Notes under the pieces: model-generated
The model's database searches: none
The model's input: the letters and a program-made list of their open reading frames with translations, nothing else
Told to the model about the DNA's origin: nothing
Translations under genes and position numbers: made by a program
Part shown: positions 9,129 to 17,970 of the stretch, piece by piece
Position numbering within the stretch: position 1 is the first letter of the stretch
How the letters are laid out: each line of letters opens with the position of its first letter
DNA from: Brachybacterium massiliense
Lineage (GTDB): Bacteria > Actinomycetota > Actinomycetes > Actinomycetales > Dermabacteraceae
Direction of reading: 5' to 3'
Assembly: GCF_900184245.1 (NCBI RefSeq)
Contig: NZ_FXXB01000006.1
Coordinates: 124,001 to 188,000 of the forward strand
Length of the DNA: 64,000 bases

Positions 9129-10082
9129 TCAGCCCTCGCGCTGGGTGTCGATCCCCACCAGCAGGCCCTGATCGTTGTTCGCGTAGGTGCCCGGCGCGAC
9201 GGCCAGGTCCCAGCTCTCGCCGTCCGCGGTGGTGGCCGTGCAGTCCACCGTCTCGAAGCGATTGAAGTCCAGCCCGTCCGCGCAGGTGACCTCGGACCAG
9301 TCGGCCATCGCGCCCACGGGCACGTAGGCGAACTCGGAGGTGAGGGTGCTCAGCGTCGACTCGGCGACCTCCTCGGCGCTGAGCGGCTCCATCCCGAAGG
9401 CCGAGCCGAAGCCCACGCCGGTCAGGACCGTGTCCTCGTCCGTCAGGTCCTCAGCGTCCTCCGGGAGCTGCACGCCGGTCGAGAACAGCACCGCGTCCTG
9501 GCTGCCGCTGGCCGGATCCTCGGCCTGGGGGATGCGCACCGCGGTCGCGACCCACTCCTGGGTGGGCTCGGTGCGGTCCAGGCTCACCGGGCCCACGCAG
9601 CCGGCCGCATTGCCCGGCTCGAGCACCAGCTCCTCGGCGCACTCGGCGGTGGCATCGAAGGGGGAGGAGAGCAGCGTGGCGAGCTGCTCGTTCTGCAGGG
9701 TCAGGGGGCCATCGCCCGTGGTGTCGTCGATGCCGAGGTCGGTCACCAGCATGATCCGGATGCGCTCGCCGGAGGCGCCGGTCTCCTGATCGGGGGCGTC
9801 CGCGTCGTCGTCAGCACTCGAGTCGTCGCCATCGCTGTCGTCGCCGTCGGTGTCGGTGTCGGTGTCGTCTGTGACGTCGTCGGAGGTCGAGTCATCGGCG
9901 CCATCGTCCTCGGCGGGCGGGACCTGCTGCCCGCCGCCGTCGGAGGCCTCGGTGCCGGTCGTCGGGGCGGGGGTCTCCGTCTCGCCGCCGTCGGAGCCGC
10001 ACGCGGCCAGTGACAGCAGGGTCGCGCTCGCGGCCAGCGCCACGGCGGCGCGGGTGCGTCGGGCGATGGTCCTGGTGCTCAT
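9129..10082 (-). CDS. Lipoprotein of unknown function with Asp-rich linker
   Basis: 317 residues. Signal peptide with arginines at its start and lipobox LSLAACGSD, so membrane-anchored outside the cell. Residues ~30-100 are a low-complexity linker made almost only of Asp, Ser, Thr, Gly, followed by a folded part of about 210 residues with four or more Cys (TAECAEE, AAGCVGP, VTCADG, VDCTATT) that could form two disulfides. I do not recognise the fold. Start ATG 10082 after GAGAGGA. The upstream 170 bases contain a doubled TTGACC/TTGACC on the minus strand (about 10171-10190), a possible -35 region. It is followed by a hairpin and appears to be a single-gene unit. Confidence 0.85.
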   Translation of the reverse strand: MSTRTIARRTRAAVALAASATLLSLAACGSDGGETETPAPTTGTEASDGGGQQVPPAEDDGADDSTSDDVTDDTDTDTDGDDSDGDDSSADDDADAPDQETGASGERIRIMLVTDLGIDDTTGDGPLTLQNEQLATLLSSPFDATAECAEELVLEPGNAAGCVGPVSLDRTEPTQEWVATAVRIPQAEDPASGSQDAVLFSTGVQLPEDAEDLTDEDTVLTGVGFGSAFGMEPLSAEEVAESTLSTLTSEFAYVPVGAMADWSEVTCADGLDFNRFETVDCTATTADGESWDLAVAPGTYANNDQGLLVGIDTQREG

Positions 10083-10255
10083 CGTGGGTCCTCTCCCTCG
10101 AGCGCTCGGCGGCGGAGATGCCGACCGGAGGCGGGACCGCTACGGTCCGCTCCACACGCTCCCATTTGGTCAAGGAGGGGTCAAGCGCATCCCATGAACT
10201 CACCGTGTCGTGCTGGTGGAGATCCTGTGTTCACTCCGGGGGAGGCGTGCTGACC

Positions 10256-10651
10256 TCAGCGTTCCTCGGGCGTGACCGGCGAAGAGGACTGCGCCGGAGA
10301 GGCGGAAGAGGCGGGGGCGTCGGCCGCGGCGGGTGAAGCGGTGCCCTCGGCCGCGGCGGGCGATCCGGTCCGATCGTGTGAGGGGGCCGCAGTGCCCTCG
10401 CGGCGCAGGGAGGGATCGCCGTACCGGCTGCGGTACAGGTCGTCCTCGGCGTCCTCGTCGGCGCTCGAGCGCTGCGGATCGCGAAAGCCCAGGGCGATGC
10501 CGAAGGCGGCTCCCACGGCGAAGCCCACCAGCGCGCCGACCAGGAGGCTGTCGATCACCGCCAGGCCCAGGCCGACCCCCACGGTGAAACCGATCATCAT
10601 CCCGAACGGCAGCCAGGTGGCGTCGAAGCGGCGGCGGGAACGGGGAGCCAT
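10256..10651 (-). CDS. Small membrane protein of unknown function
   Basis: 131 residues. Two predicted membrane helices near residues 14-55 (glycine-rich, MMIGFTVGVGLGLAVIDSLL and VGALVGFAVGAAFGIALGF) after a short basic N-terminus (PRSRRRF), then a disordered tail of Ala, Ser, Pro, Glu. Start ATG 10651 with TGGAGGA directly before it. No family recognised; the short double helix with glycine zipper pattern is like many actinobacterial membrane proteins of unknown role. Confidence 0.75.
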   Translation of the reverse strand: MAPRSRRRFDATWLPFGMMIGFTVGVGLGLAVIDSLLVGALVGFAVGAAFGIALGFRDPQRSSADEDAEDDLYRSRYGDPSLRREGTAAPSHDRTGSPAAAEGTASPAAADAPASSASPAQSSSPVTPEER

Positions 10652-10812
10652 GGATCCTCCAGGCGATGGGGCCTGCAGCGCCGGGTGCGCGCGCAGGAGC
10701 GGGACCCCGCCAGCCTAGACCCGCCAGCCCAGACCCGTCGGCCAGAACCCGCCGCCCTGTGACCTCGCCCGCCGGGGACCGGACCCAGCCCCCGTCGGCC
10801 GCACCGCGCCGA

Positions 10813-10818
10813 TACCAT
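10813..10818 (+). promoter_or_regulatory. -10 hexamer TACCAT, leaderless start of the SulP gene
   Basis: Seven bases lie between this hexamer and GTG 10826, so transcription should begin at the start codon. Confidence 0.6.
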
Positions 10819-10825
10819 CTCAGGC

Positions 10826-12307
10826 GTGACAGCCATCTCGACCCCGACCTCGAGCCCCACGACTCTGCAGGCCCTGCGGAACCCGCGACTGCTGACCACC
10901 GAGGTGCTCGCCGGAGCGGTCACCACCCTCGCGCTGATCCCCGAGGTGATCTCCTTCTCCGTGATCGCGGGGGTGGATCCCAAGGTCAGCCTCATCGCCT
11001 CCGTGGTGCTCGCGATCTCGATGTCGATCCTCGGCGGTCGCCCCGCCATGATCACCGCCGCCGCCGGAGCCGTCGCGCTCGTGGTCGCGCCGCTCGTGCA
11101 CACCCACGGCGTCGAGTACCTGCTGCCCACCGTGCTGCTGGCCGGCATCATCCAGATCCTGTTCGGGGTGCTGGGCCTGGCGCGGATCATGCGCTTCATC
11201 CCGCGCTCGGTGATGATCGGCTTCGTCAACGCGCTGGGCATCCTCATCTTCATGGCGCAGCTGCAGCACGTGCTCGACGTGCCGGCGATGGTCTACCCGC
11301 TGTTCGCGCTCACGCTCGTGGTGGTGCTGGTGCTGCCCCGCTTCACCAAGGCCGTGCCCGCACCGCTGGTCGCGATCGTGCTGGTCACCGCGATCGCGAT
11401 GATCGCGCACCTCACCGTCCCCACCGTCGGCGACCAGGGCGAGGTCTCCGGCGGCCTGCCCGGCCTCACCCCGCTGCTGGTGCCGTTGGACCTCGAGACC
11501 CTCCGCCTGATCCTGCCCACCGCGCTCAGCGTCGCCTTCGTGGGCCTGATGGAGACGCTGCTGACCGCCAAGCTGGTCGACGACATCACCGACACCCGCT
11601 CGCACAAGACCCGCGAGTCCTGGGCGCTCGGCGTCGCGAACATCCTCGCAGGCTGCTGGGGCGGCATCGCCGGCTGCGCCATGATCGGCCAGACCGTCGT
11701 GAACGTGAAGCTCGGCCGGGCCCGCACCCGCCTGTCCACCTTCTTCGCGGGCGTGCTGCTGCTGATCCTGGTCACCGTGCTCTCCGGCCTGATGGAGGCG
11801 ATCCCGATGGCCGCGCTCGCCGCGGTGATGATGGTCGTGGCCGTCTCCACCGTGGACTTCCACAGCGTCCGGCCCTCGACCCTGAAGCGGATGCCGGTCT
11901 CCGAGACCCTCGTGATGGTCACCACCGTCGTGGTGGTGGTCGTGACGGACAACCTCGCGATCGGCGTCGCCGCCGGGGCGCTGCTGGCGATGGTGCTCTT
12001 CGCCCGACGCGTCGCGCACGTCACCACCGTGCGCCGCGTGGCGGAGGAGGGCCACGCCCGCTACACGGTGCGCGGCCCGCTGTTCTTCGGCAGCAGCAAC
12101 GACCTCGTCGAGCAGTTCACCTACGCGACCGACCCGCCGCAGGTCACCGTTGACTTCTCCGCCGCCCAGATCTGGGACGCCTCGACCGTCGCCGTGCTCG
12201 ACTCGGTGCAGACCAAGTACGCCGAGCACGGCATCGAGGTGCGCTTCACGGGCCTCGACGAGCACTCCACCCGCTTCCGCGACCGGCTCACCGGCACCCT
12301 GAACTGA
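10826..12307 (+). CDS. SulP-family anion transporter with STAS domain
   Basis: 493 residues. The membrane part (residues ~20-400) has about 12-14 segments and opens with the SulP pattern LIPEVISFSVIAGVDPKVSL. The C-terminal 90 residues form a STAS domain with the conserved D-A-S-T-V-A-V-L stretch, whose Ser is the phosphorylation site in anti-sigma antagonists. SulP proteins carry sulfate, bicarbonate or other anions, coupled to protons or sodium. Nearby genes give no hint of the substrate. It starts at GTG 10826 with no ribosome site but with a -10 seven bases before. It converges on the S9 peptidase gene with 27 bases between stops. Confidence 0.88.
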   Translation: MTAISTPTSSPTTLQALRNPRLLTTEVLAGAVTTLALIPEVISFSVIAGVDPKVSLIASVVLAISMSILGGRPAMITAAAGAVALVVAPLVHTHGVEYLLPTVLLAGIIQILFGVLGLARIMRFIPRSVMIGFVNALGILIFMAQLQHVLDVPAMVYPLFALTLVVVLVLPRFTKAVPAPLVAIVLVTAIAMIAHLTVPTVGDQGEVSGGLPGLTPLLVPLDLETLRLILPTALSVAFVGLMETLLTAKLVDDITDTRSHKTRESWALGVANILAGCWGGIAGCAMIGQTVVNVKLGRARTRLSTFFAGVLLLILVTVLSGLMEAIPMAALAAVMMVVAVSTVDFHSVRPSTLKRMPVSETLVMVTTVVVVVVTDNLAIGVAAGALLAMVLFARRVAHVTTVRRVAEEGHARYTVRGPLFFGSSNDLVEQFTYATDPPQVTVDFSAAQIWDASTVAVLDSVQTKYAEHGIEVRFTGLDEHSTRFRDRLTGTLN

Positions 12308-12334
12308 GCGCGCCCCCGGGCAGGGGTCGCTGCA

Positions 12335-14359
12335 TCACCAGGGCAGCACCTCGGGCACCGGCTCCGCACCGAGCACGTGCTGATCGCAGAAGGCGAGCAC
12401 GGCCCGGTTCCAGGCGAGCGCGTTCGAGGGCGTGAGCACCCAGTGGTTCTCGCTGGTCAGCTGCAGGAAACGGTGGGGCATGTCCTGCGGCTCGCCGTCC
12501 CAGCTCGAGACCAGGTCCCACCACAGCCGCAGCGCCTCGCTGACCGGCACCCGGTAGTCGCGGTTGCCGTGCGTGATCAGCATCGGGGTGGTGATCGCAT
12601 CCACCTCATGGTGCGGGGAGAAGGCGCGGTACCAGTCCGGGTTCTCCTCCTCGTGGCGGTGCACGCGCATCTTGCCCGCGGCGGCGTCGGTGGTGCGGTG
12701 CTGCTGGTCCAGCGCCCACAGCCCCGCATGGGAGACGATCGCGTCGAAGCGCTCGGTGTGCCCGGCGATCCAGTTCGCCATGAACCCGCCGAACGATGCC
12801 CCGAGCATCGCGGTGCGCGAGCCGTCGAGATCCTCGCGCTCGAGCACCGTATCCAGCAGCGTCTCGCACTCGCGGTAGACCACATCGGGGCGGCGCGGCC
12901 AGCCCCGGTTCAGACCCGCATCCCCGTACCCGGTGGACATCGCGGGATCCGGCATCAGCACCGCATAGCCCCGCTCGACCGCGAGCCACGGACACCAGCG
13001 CCAGCTCCACGCGTTGTAGGAGGCGTGCGGGCCACCGTGGATCCACAGCATCACCGGTGCGGGCGAGTCGGCGGACGCCGCGGCGGGAGTGCACAGCCAG
13101 CCGCCGACGCTGACATCGTCGACCTCCGTCCGGACCCATTCGAGGGTGCCCGGCAGCGCGCCCACCGCACCCGGGGCAGGCAGCTCGGTGGGTGTGCCCT
13201 CGGCCGTGATCCGCACCGCCCGGGACGGCTCGCTCACGTCGCTGCGCAGAGCGAACAGGCCCTCCGATCCCTCGGCGAGGCTGGAGAACACCCCGTCGTC
13301 GACGATCGTGCGCGCCTCGCCGGTGGAGGCATCGATCTCGAGCACCGCCCCCGAGGAGTGGAGATCGCCCGCGACCAGCAGGCCGCCGCTGCGGGACCAG
13401 ATGACATCGCTCGGGGTGAGATCGCCGAGCTGGGCGATCACCGCCTCGCCGCCGGCCACGGGGTGGATCTCGAGCCGGGCATAGCTGGTGTCCGTCGGAG
13501 AGGAGAGGGTATGGCGGAGCACGGCCAGATGCGTGCCTTTCGGGGAGAACAACGGGCTGGAGTACTGACCGTGCTCGCCGTCCTCGAGCAGCGCGGTGCG
13601 GCGCAGGGTCGCGGTGTCGATCAGCGCGATCGCGCTGCGGGTCTCCCCGCCGCGCACACGACGGGACCAGGAGGTCGCGACGGTCGCGCCGTCGGGGGAG
13701 AGATCCGCGGAAGCGGCGTGAAGGGTCACGGTGCCCACGTCCGGGGTGAGGTCGGTGAGGTCGCCGCCCGGGGAGACGAGCACCAGGCGGCGGCTCTGGT
13801 CGCCCAGCTCGTGATCCCACTGCCGGATCGGCATGCCGGTGTGCCAGATGGTGGTCTGCTTCGCGTCCTTGCGGGCCCTGCGCCGCTCGGCGTCCTCCTC
13901 GAGCGTGCCGCCGGGCAGCACGCTGGTGGCGGCGAGCATACGGCCGTCCTCCGCGACCGCGAGCAGGCTCAGCCCGCCGGGGGCCGACGCCACCACCTGC
14001 GCCTCGCCGGTGCGGGGCAGGCGCCAGATCGCCGAGGTCTCTTCCTCGGCGCCGCCCTCGGGATCCGGGCGGGCGGAGCTGAACAGCAGCGAGCCGTCCG
14101 GCGCGAAGCGGGGCGCGCTCTCGCCCTTCGCGGAGAAGGTCAGCCGGCGTGCGGGCTCAGCGCCTGCAGGGTCGAGCTCCCAGAGGGAGGAGACGAGCTT
14201 CGCGCCCGGCTCGTCGGCCTCCTGGATCGCGGCGACCACCCGGCCGTCCCGGCTCGCGGCCACCGAGGCCAGGCGCGGGATCCGCAGGAAGGCGTCGATA
14301 TCGGAGAAGTCCGTGAAAGGGCTCGAGGTCTCGGCAGGGTCAGCAGAGAGGGTGCTCAT
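12335..14359 (-). CDS. S9-family serine peptidase (prolyl oligopeptidase/acylaminoacyl-peptidase type)
   Basis: 674 residues from ATG 14359. The frame is open to GTG 14368, but that codon lies inside the -10 hexamer TAGCGT (14367-14372), so the inner ATG is the start. The N-terminal ~400 residues are a seven-bladed-propeller-like region (repeats ending in W/G-D-L and R-x-T-F). The hydrolase domain has the oxyanion motif HGGPH, the nucleophile elbow GASFGGF, the acid in HGNRDYRVP and the histidine in ENHW. Such enzymes trim peptides in the cytoplasm; there is no signal peptide. Single gene. Confidence 0.9.
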   Translation of the reverse strand: MSTLSADPAETSSPFTDFSDIDAFLRIPRLASVAASRDGRVVAAIQEADEPGAKLVSSLWELDPAGAEPARRLTFSAKGESAPRFAPDGSLLFSSARPDPEGGAEEETSAIWRLPRTGEAQVVASAPGGLSLLAVAEDGRMLAATSVLPGGTLEEDAERRRARKDAKQTTIWHTGMPIRQWDHELGDQSRRLVLVSPGGDLTDLTPDVGTVTLHAASADLSPDGATVATSWSRRVRGGETRSAIALIDTATLRRTALLEDGEHGQYSSPLFSPKGTHLAVLRHTLSSPTDTSYARLEIHPVAGGEAVIAQLGDLTPSDVIWSRSGGLLVAGDLHSSGAVLEIDASTGEARTIVDDGVFSSLAEGSEGLFALRSDVSEPSRAVRITAEGTPTELPAPGAVGALPGTLEWVRTEVDDVSVGGWLCTPAAASADSPAPVMLWIHGGPHASYNAWSWRWCPWLAVERGYAVLMPDPAMSTGYGDAGLNRGWPRRPDVVYRECETLLDTVLEREDLDGSRTAMLGASFGGFMANWIAGHTERFDAIVSHAGLWALDQQHRTTDAAAGKMRVHRHEEENPDWYRAFSPHHEVDAITTPMLITHGNRDYRVPVSEALRLWWDLVSSWDGEPQDMPHRFLQLTSENHWVLTPSNALAWNRAVLAFCDQHVLGAEPVPEVLPW

Positions 14360-14366
14360 CCCGCTC

Positions 14367-14372
14367 ACGCTA
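14367..14372 (-). promoter_or_regulatory. -10 hexamer TAGCGT, leaderless start of the S9 peptidase gene
   Basis: Minus-strand hexamer with seven bases to ATG 14359. It decides the start against the longer open frame. Confidence 0.6.
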
Positions 14373-14401
14373 CCGGAGCTGCGCGCCCGCGTCAGGACCG
14401 C

Positions 14402-15307
14402 TCAGGGGAGCAGGACGATCTTCCCGCCGGCATGGCCGGTCTCCACCTCGACGAGCGCCTGCGCCGCCTCGACCAGCGGATACGTGCGCACCACGTGCGG
14501 ATCCACCTGTCCCTCCCGCACCAGTGCGACGAGCTTCGCGAGCGTCCCCTCGCCGCGCCGTCGCCCGGTGCCGCCGAACTCGGCGGCGGTGTCGGCGTCG
14601 GCCGCCGAGACGATCGCGCCCGGCCCTTCCGCGACCGGGGACAGGGCGCGCAGCGCCGGCCCGCCCACCAGATCGATCAGAAGATCCGCACCGTCGGGAG
14701 CGAGCTCGCGCACCTGCTGCTGCACCTCGGCATCCGAGGGGACGAACCGGGCGCCCTCCACCTCGATGAGCGCGCGCTTGGACTCCGAGGCGACGCCGAT
14801 CGTGCGCAGGCCCCGCAGCCGGGCGAGCTGCAGCACCATGCGGCCCACCCCGCCGCCCGCGCCGAGCACGACCACGGTGGCGCCCGCCTCGAGCGGTCGA
14901 TGATGCACGAGGTCGTAGGCGGTGGTGCCCGCGATCGGAAGCGCGGCCGCGTCGGCGAAGGAGACTCCGTCCGGTGCCGCGACGGACTCCCCGGCCTTCA
15001 GCACGGTGTGCTCGGCGAAGGCGCCCAGCCCGCGCGCAGGGGCACCGAGCACCGCCTCGCCGACGGTGAAGCCCACGACCCCCTCGCCGACGGCCGTGAC
15101 CACCCCGGAGGCCTCGAGCCCGAGCGCGAGAGGGAGGGCGCCGCGAGTGCCGAAGGCGCCCTCGCGGCGCTTCCAGTCGGCGGGATTGACGCCCGCGGCC
15201 CGCACCTCGATCGCGATCTCGCCCGCCTGTGGCGTGGGGGCCTCACGGGTGGTGAGCTGCTGGTGCTCCGGACCGCCGTAGGCGGTGGTGACGAAGACGG
15301 CGGACAT
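14402..15307 (-). CDS. Zinc-less alcohol dehydrogenase / quinone oxidoreductase family protein (MDR)
   Basis: 301 residues from ATG 15307, seven bases after GGAGGAG. GroES-like N-terminal domain (AAGVNPADWKRREG, then LGLEASGVVTAVGEGV) and a Rossmann domain with VVLGAGGGVGRMVLQLARLRG near residue 145, which binds NADPH. The Cys/His zinc ligands of alcohol dehydrogenases are absent, which places it with quinone oxidoreductase-like MDR enzymes. The reaction is NADPH-dependent reduction of a quinone or enone; the true substrate is unknown. It is separated from the P-ATPase gene by a strong hairpin and looks independently transcribed. Confidence 0.88.
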   Translation of the reverse strand: MSAVFVTTAYGGPEHQQLTTREAPTPQAGEIAIEVRAAGVNPADWKRREGAFGTRGALPLALGLEASGVVTAVGEGVVGFTVGEAVLGAPARGLGAFAEHTVLKAGESVAAPDGVSFADAAALPIAGTTAYDLVHHRPLEAGATVVVLGAGGGVGRMVLQLARLRGLRTIGVASESKRALIEVEGARFVPSDAEVQQQVRELAPDGADLLIDLVGGPALRALSPVAEGPGAIVSAADADTAAEFGGTGRRRGEGTLAKLVALVREGQVDPHVVRTYPLVEAAQALVEVETGHAGGKIVLLP

Positions 15308-15364
15308 GGCGTGCTCCTCCACGGCGGGGACTCCAGTGTGGGCCATGGGGCACATATCGCGACA

Positions 15365-15394
15365 GACCGGACGGCCCCTCAGGGCCGTCCGGTC
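15365..15394 (-). terminator. Hairpin terminator, 13-bp stem
   Basis: GACCGGACGGCCC (15365-15377) pairs with 15382-15394 around CTCA. It lies 18 bases past the stop of the metal ATPase gene. Confidence 0.8.
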
Positions 15395-15411
15395 CGTGCG
15401 CCGGCGCGGGT

Positions 15412-17409
15412 TCAGCGGCGCTGACCTGCTCCGACGGGCTGCGGGGCGGGAGTCTCGGCGCGGCCGACGGGTGCGGGGCCGGACTGCTCCCGGCGCCTGC
15501 GCATCAGCCGCATCGCATTGAGGATCACCAGCAGCACGGAGGCCTCGTGCACCAGCATCCCCACCGCCATGGTGACTCCGCCCGCGAACACGCCGGCCAG
15601 CAGCGCGATCACCGTGAGCAGCGCGATCGCGATGTTCTGGCGCATCACCGCGACGGTGCCGCGGGCCAGGCCGATCGCCTCCGGGAGCCTCAGCAGGTCG
15701 TCCTGCATCAGGGCGATGTCCGCGGTCTCGATCGCGACGCCGGTGCCGGCGGCACCCATCGCCACCCCGATGTCCGCGGTGGCCAGGGCCGGGGCATCGT
15801 TGACGCCGTCGCCCACCATCGCGACCGTGTGCCCCTGCTCCTGCAGGTCCCGCACCGCGGCGAGCTTGTCCTCGGGCAGCAGCTCGGCGCGCACCTCGTC
15901 CACACCCACCCGCGCGGCGACCGCCTCGGCCACCCGGCGGTTGTCGCCGGTGAGCATGACGACCTTCTGCACGCCGTGCGCATGCAGTCGCTCGATCATC
16001 TCCGCAGCGGCGGGCCGGATCGTGTCCGCCACGGCGACCACGCCGATCACCCGGCCCTCGAGCGCGACCACCATCGGGGTGCGGCCGAGGCCGGAGAGCC
16101 GGTCCACCTCGGCGGCGGCGCCGCGATCCTCCGTGATCGCCTCCGCGGCGAGCAGCGGCAGGTTGCCGACGGCGACGCGACGCCCCTCCAGGACGGCGAC
16201 GATGCCCTTGCCGGGCACCGGCTCGGTGCTCTCGGGCAGGCCCTGCACGGCCAGGCCCTCCACGGCGGCGGCCTCGAGCAGCGGGCGGGCCAGCGGATGC
16301 TCGGAGCCGGCCTCGGCCCGGGCCGCCCAGCCCAGCACGTCCGCGCGGTCCAGGGCGGGGTCCAGCACGGTGACATCGGTGAGGGCGGGGCGACCCCTGG
16401 TGAGGGTGCCTGTCTTGTCCAGCGCGACCGCGGAGATCTTCGCGCTGGTCTCGAGGAAGTCGCCGCCCTTGATGAGGATGCCGCTGCGGGCGCCGCGCCC
16501 GATCCCGGCCACGATCGCGACGGGGATCGAGATCACCAGCGCGCCCGGGCAGCCGATCACCAGCAGCGTCAGCGCGAGCACCACGTCACCGGTGAGAAGG
16601 CCCGCCAGCAGGGCCAGCAGGATGATCCCGGGGGTGTACCAGGTGGAGAAGCGCTCCATGAAGGACTGGGTGCGGGCCTTGGCGTCCTGCGCCTCCTCGA
16701 CCCGGTGGATGATCCGCGCCAGGGTGGTGTCCGCGCCGATGCCGGTGGCGCGCACCTGCAGGAAGCCCCCGGTCGAGATGCTGCCGGCGAACACCTGATC
16801 GCCCTCGACCTTCTCGACGGGCAGGGACTCCCCGGTGATCGAGGCCTCGTCCAGCGCGCCCGTGCCGCCGAGGACGATGCCGTCCACCGGGACCTTCGCA
16901 CCGTTCTTGATCAGCACGGTCTCCTCGGGGCGCACCTCGGCGGCAGGGATCTCCTGCTGGGCGCCGTCGCGCAGCACCACCGCGACGTCGGGGGCGACGG
17001 CCACCAGCTCTGCGAGCGCGGAGCGGGTGCGATCCATCGTGCGCGCCTCGAGGGCGTGACCGATCGCGAACAGGAAGGTCACCGCGGCGGCCTCCCAGTA
17101 CTCGCCGATCACCAGGGCGCCGAGCGCGGCGATCGAGACCAGCAGGTCGATCGCGATGGTGCGCACCCGCAGCGCCCGCACCGCGGCGCGCAGGATCGGG
17201 GCGCCGGCCACGAGCGCGGCGGCGACCATGAACAGGTCAGAGAGCAGCAGGGGCAGCGGGCGGTCCAGGGAGAGGCCGAGCTCGTGGTGGCCGGCGCCGA
17301 AGGGGTTCACTCCGGCGCTCAGGGAGAGGATCGCGGCCAGGACGATGAGCAGACCCGAGGCGATCGGGGTGCCCCAGGGGCCACGCAGCCAGCGGGTCGC
17401 AGCAGACAT
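15412..17409 (-). CDS. Heavy-metal translocating P1B-type ATPase with CPG membrane motif
   Basis: 665 residues from ATG 17409 (AAAGG ten bases before). It has the P-ATPase set: actuator TGES (SITGESLPVEK), phosphorylation site DKTGT with D331, the SEHP motif and GDGVNDAP hinge. About eight membrane helices. The ion-binding motif in the sixth helix is usually Cys-Pro-Cys; here it reads Cys287-Pro288-Gly289 (IGCPGALVISIP), so the third ligand is missing and metal choice cannot be assigned. There is no N-terminal metal-binding domain; a separate HMA protein is encoded just upstream. Role: metal export, probably a soft or transition metal. The gap before it (17410-17583) contains a hairpin and a C-rich message stretch that may limit its expression. 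Confidence 0.9.
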   Translation of the reverse strand: MSAATRWLRGPWGTPIASGLLIVLAAILSLSAGVNPFGAGHHELGLSLDRPLPLLLSDLFMVAAALVAGAPILRAAVRALRVRTIAIDLLVSIAALGALVIGEYWEAAAVTFLFAIGHALEARTMDRTRSALAELVAVAPDVAVVLRDGAQQEIPAAEVRPEETVLIKNGAKVPVDGIVLGGTGALDEASITGESLPVEKVEGDQVFAGSISTGGFLQVRATGIGADTTLARIIHRVEEAQDAKARTQSFMERFSTWYTPGIILLALLAGLLTGDVVLALTLLVIGCPGALVISIPVAIVAGIGRGARSGILIKGGDFLETSAKISAVALDKTGTLTRGRPALTDVTVLDPALDRADVLGWAARAEAGSEHPLARPLLEAAAVEGLAVQGLPESTEPVPGKGIVAVLEGRRVAVGNLPLLAAEAITEDRGAAAEVDRLSGLGRTPMVVALEGRVIGVVAVADTIRPAAAEMIERLHAHGVQKVVMLTGDNRRVAEAVAARVGVDEVRAELLPEDKLAAVRDLQEQGHTVAMVGDGVNDAPALATADIGVAMGAAGTGVAIETADIALMQDDLLRLPEAIGLARGTVAVMRQNIAIALLTVIALLAGVFAGGVTMAVGMLVHEASVLLVILNAMRLMRRRREQSGPAPVGRAETPAPQPVGAGQRR

Positions 17410-17549
17410 GGAAGAGAACCTTTCGACGAGCAGAGAACGAGATGAGAACGAGACGAGGGCGCGAGGAGGACAAGAAGGGGACGAGAGGGGCGCGGGGTGA
17501 GCGCGCGGGAAGCTCACGGGGAGCGCGAGAGGAGGGGTGGGGAGCGGCG
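17410..17549 (-). promoter_or_regulatory. Pyrimidine-rich, G-poor message stretch between HMA and ATPase genes
   Basis: The plus strand here is strongly purine-rich (for example 17431-17475), so the minus-strand message is C/U-rich and G-poor over roughly 100 bases. Such sequence suits Rho binding. No reading frame of note. With the hairpin at 17550-17575 it may give less ATPase than chaperone message; this is inference. Confidence 0.3.
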
Positions 17550-17575
17550 CCGGCCGGGCCGCGGAGCCCGGCCGG
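17550..17575 (-). terminator. Hairpin after the HMA gene, 10-bp stem
   Basis: CCGGCCGGGC (17550-17559) pairs with 17566-17575 around CGCGGA, eight bases past the HMA stop. Terminator or attenuator before the ATPase gene. Confidence 0.65.
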
Positions 17576-17583
17576 AGCAGGGA

Positions 17584-17820
17584 TCAGAACGCCGACGGAG
17601 CGGCGGTGTAGCCGGCCTTCGCGATCGCCGCGACGATCTCGTCGGTGGTGGCGAGCGAGGGGTCGTGCTCGACCTCCACGCGGCCCGAGGCGAACTTGAC
17701 CTCCACGGCCTTCACACCGTCGAGGCGGCCCACCTGCTTCTCGATCTTGGTGACGCACGAGGGGCAGCTGAAGCCCTCGGCGCGGAACAGGGTGCGGATG
17801 GTGGCGGGGGTGGCGGTCAT
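17584..17820 (-). CDS. HMA-domain metallochaperone (CopZ-like)
   Basis: 78 residues. A single heavy-metal-associated domain: FSCPSC at residues ~17-22 is the metal-binding CxxC loop, followed by IEKQVGRLDGVKAVEVKFASG with the usual beta-alpha-beta spacing. Such proteins carry Cu(I) or another soft metal to the ATPase, and this ATPase lacks a domain of its own. Start ATG 17820 with GGAAGGA about eight bases before; the open frame reaches 17877 but without a ribosome site. It is transcribed away from the Crp/Fnr-type regulator, whose operator may lie between them. Confidence 0.9.
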   Translation of the reverse strand: MTATPATIRTLFRAEGFSCPSCVTKIEKQVGRLDGVKAVEVKFASGRVEVEHDPSLATTDEIVAAIAKAGYTAAPSAF

Positions 17821-17970
17821 GGCGAGCCGTCCTTCCGGGTCGGGGTCCTGGAGGGGTCTCCCTCGAGGTGACTCCAACCTAGGAAGCTTCCCGACGCGGG
17901 GACATGACGAGGATCAATCAACGGCACAGCACCTCTGACCAGGGCTGACGGGGCGGGCTAGAGTCGGTGC
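17821..17970. promoter_or_regulatory. Divergent control region of the metal locus
   Basis: Contains TAGAGT (17959-17964), the -10 of the regulator gene, and on the minus strand TAGGTT near 17875-17880 as a possible -10 for the HMA gene. GATCAATCAA at 17912-17921 holds Fnr-like half-sites but no full TTGAT-N4-ATCAA palindrome. Confidence 0.45.

Noticed and set aside
9790..9900. GTC-rich microsatellite-like tract
   Set aside because: In-frame code for the Asp-rich linker of the lipoprotein; no sign of frame change.
17912..17921. Possible Fnr box in the metal locus
   Set aside because: Only half-sites (ATCAA-like) are present; no TTGAT-N4-ATCAA palindrome, and the regulator lacks the Fnr cysteine cluster.
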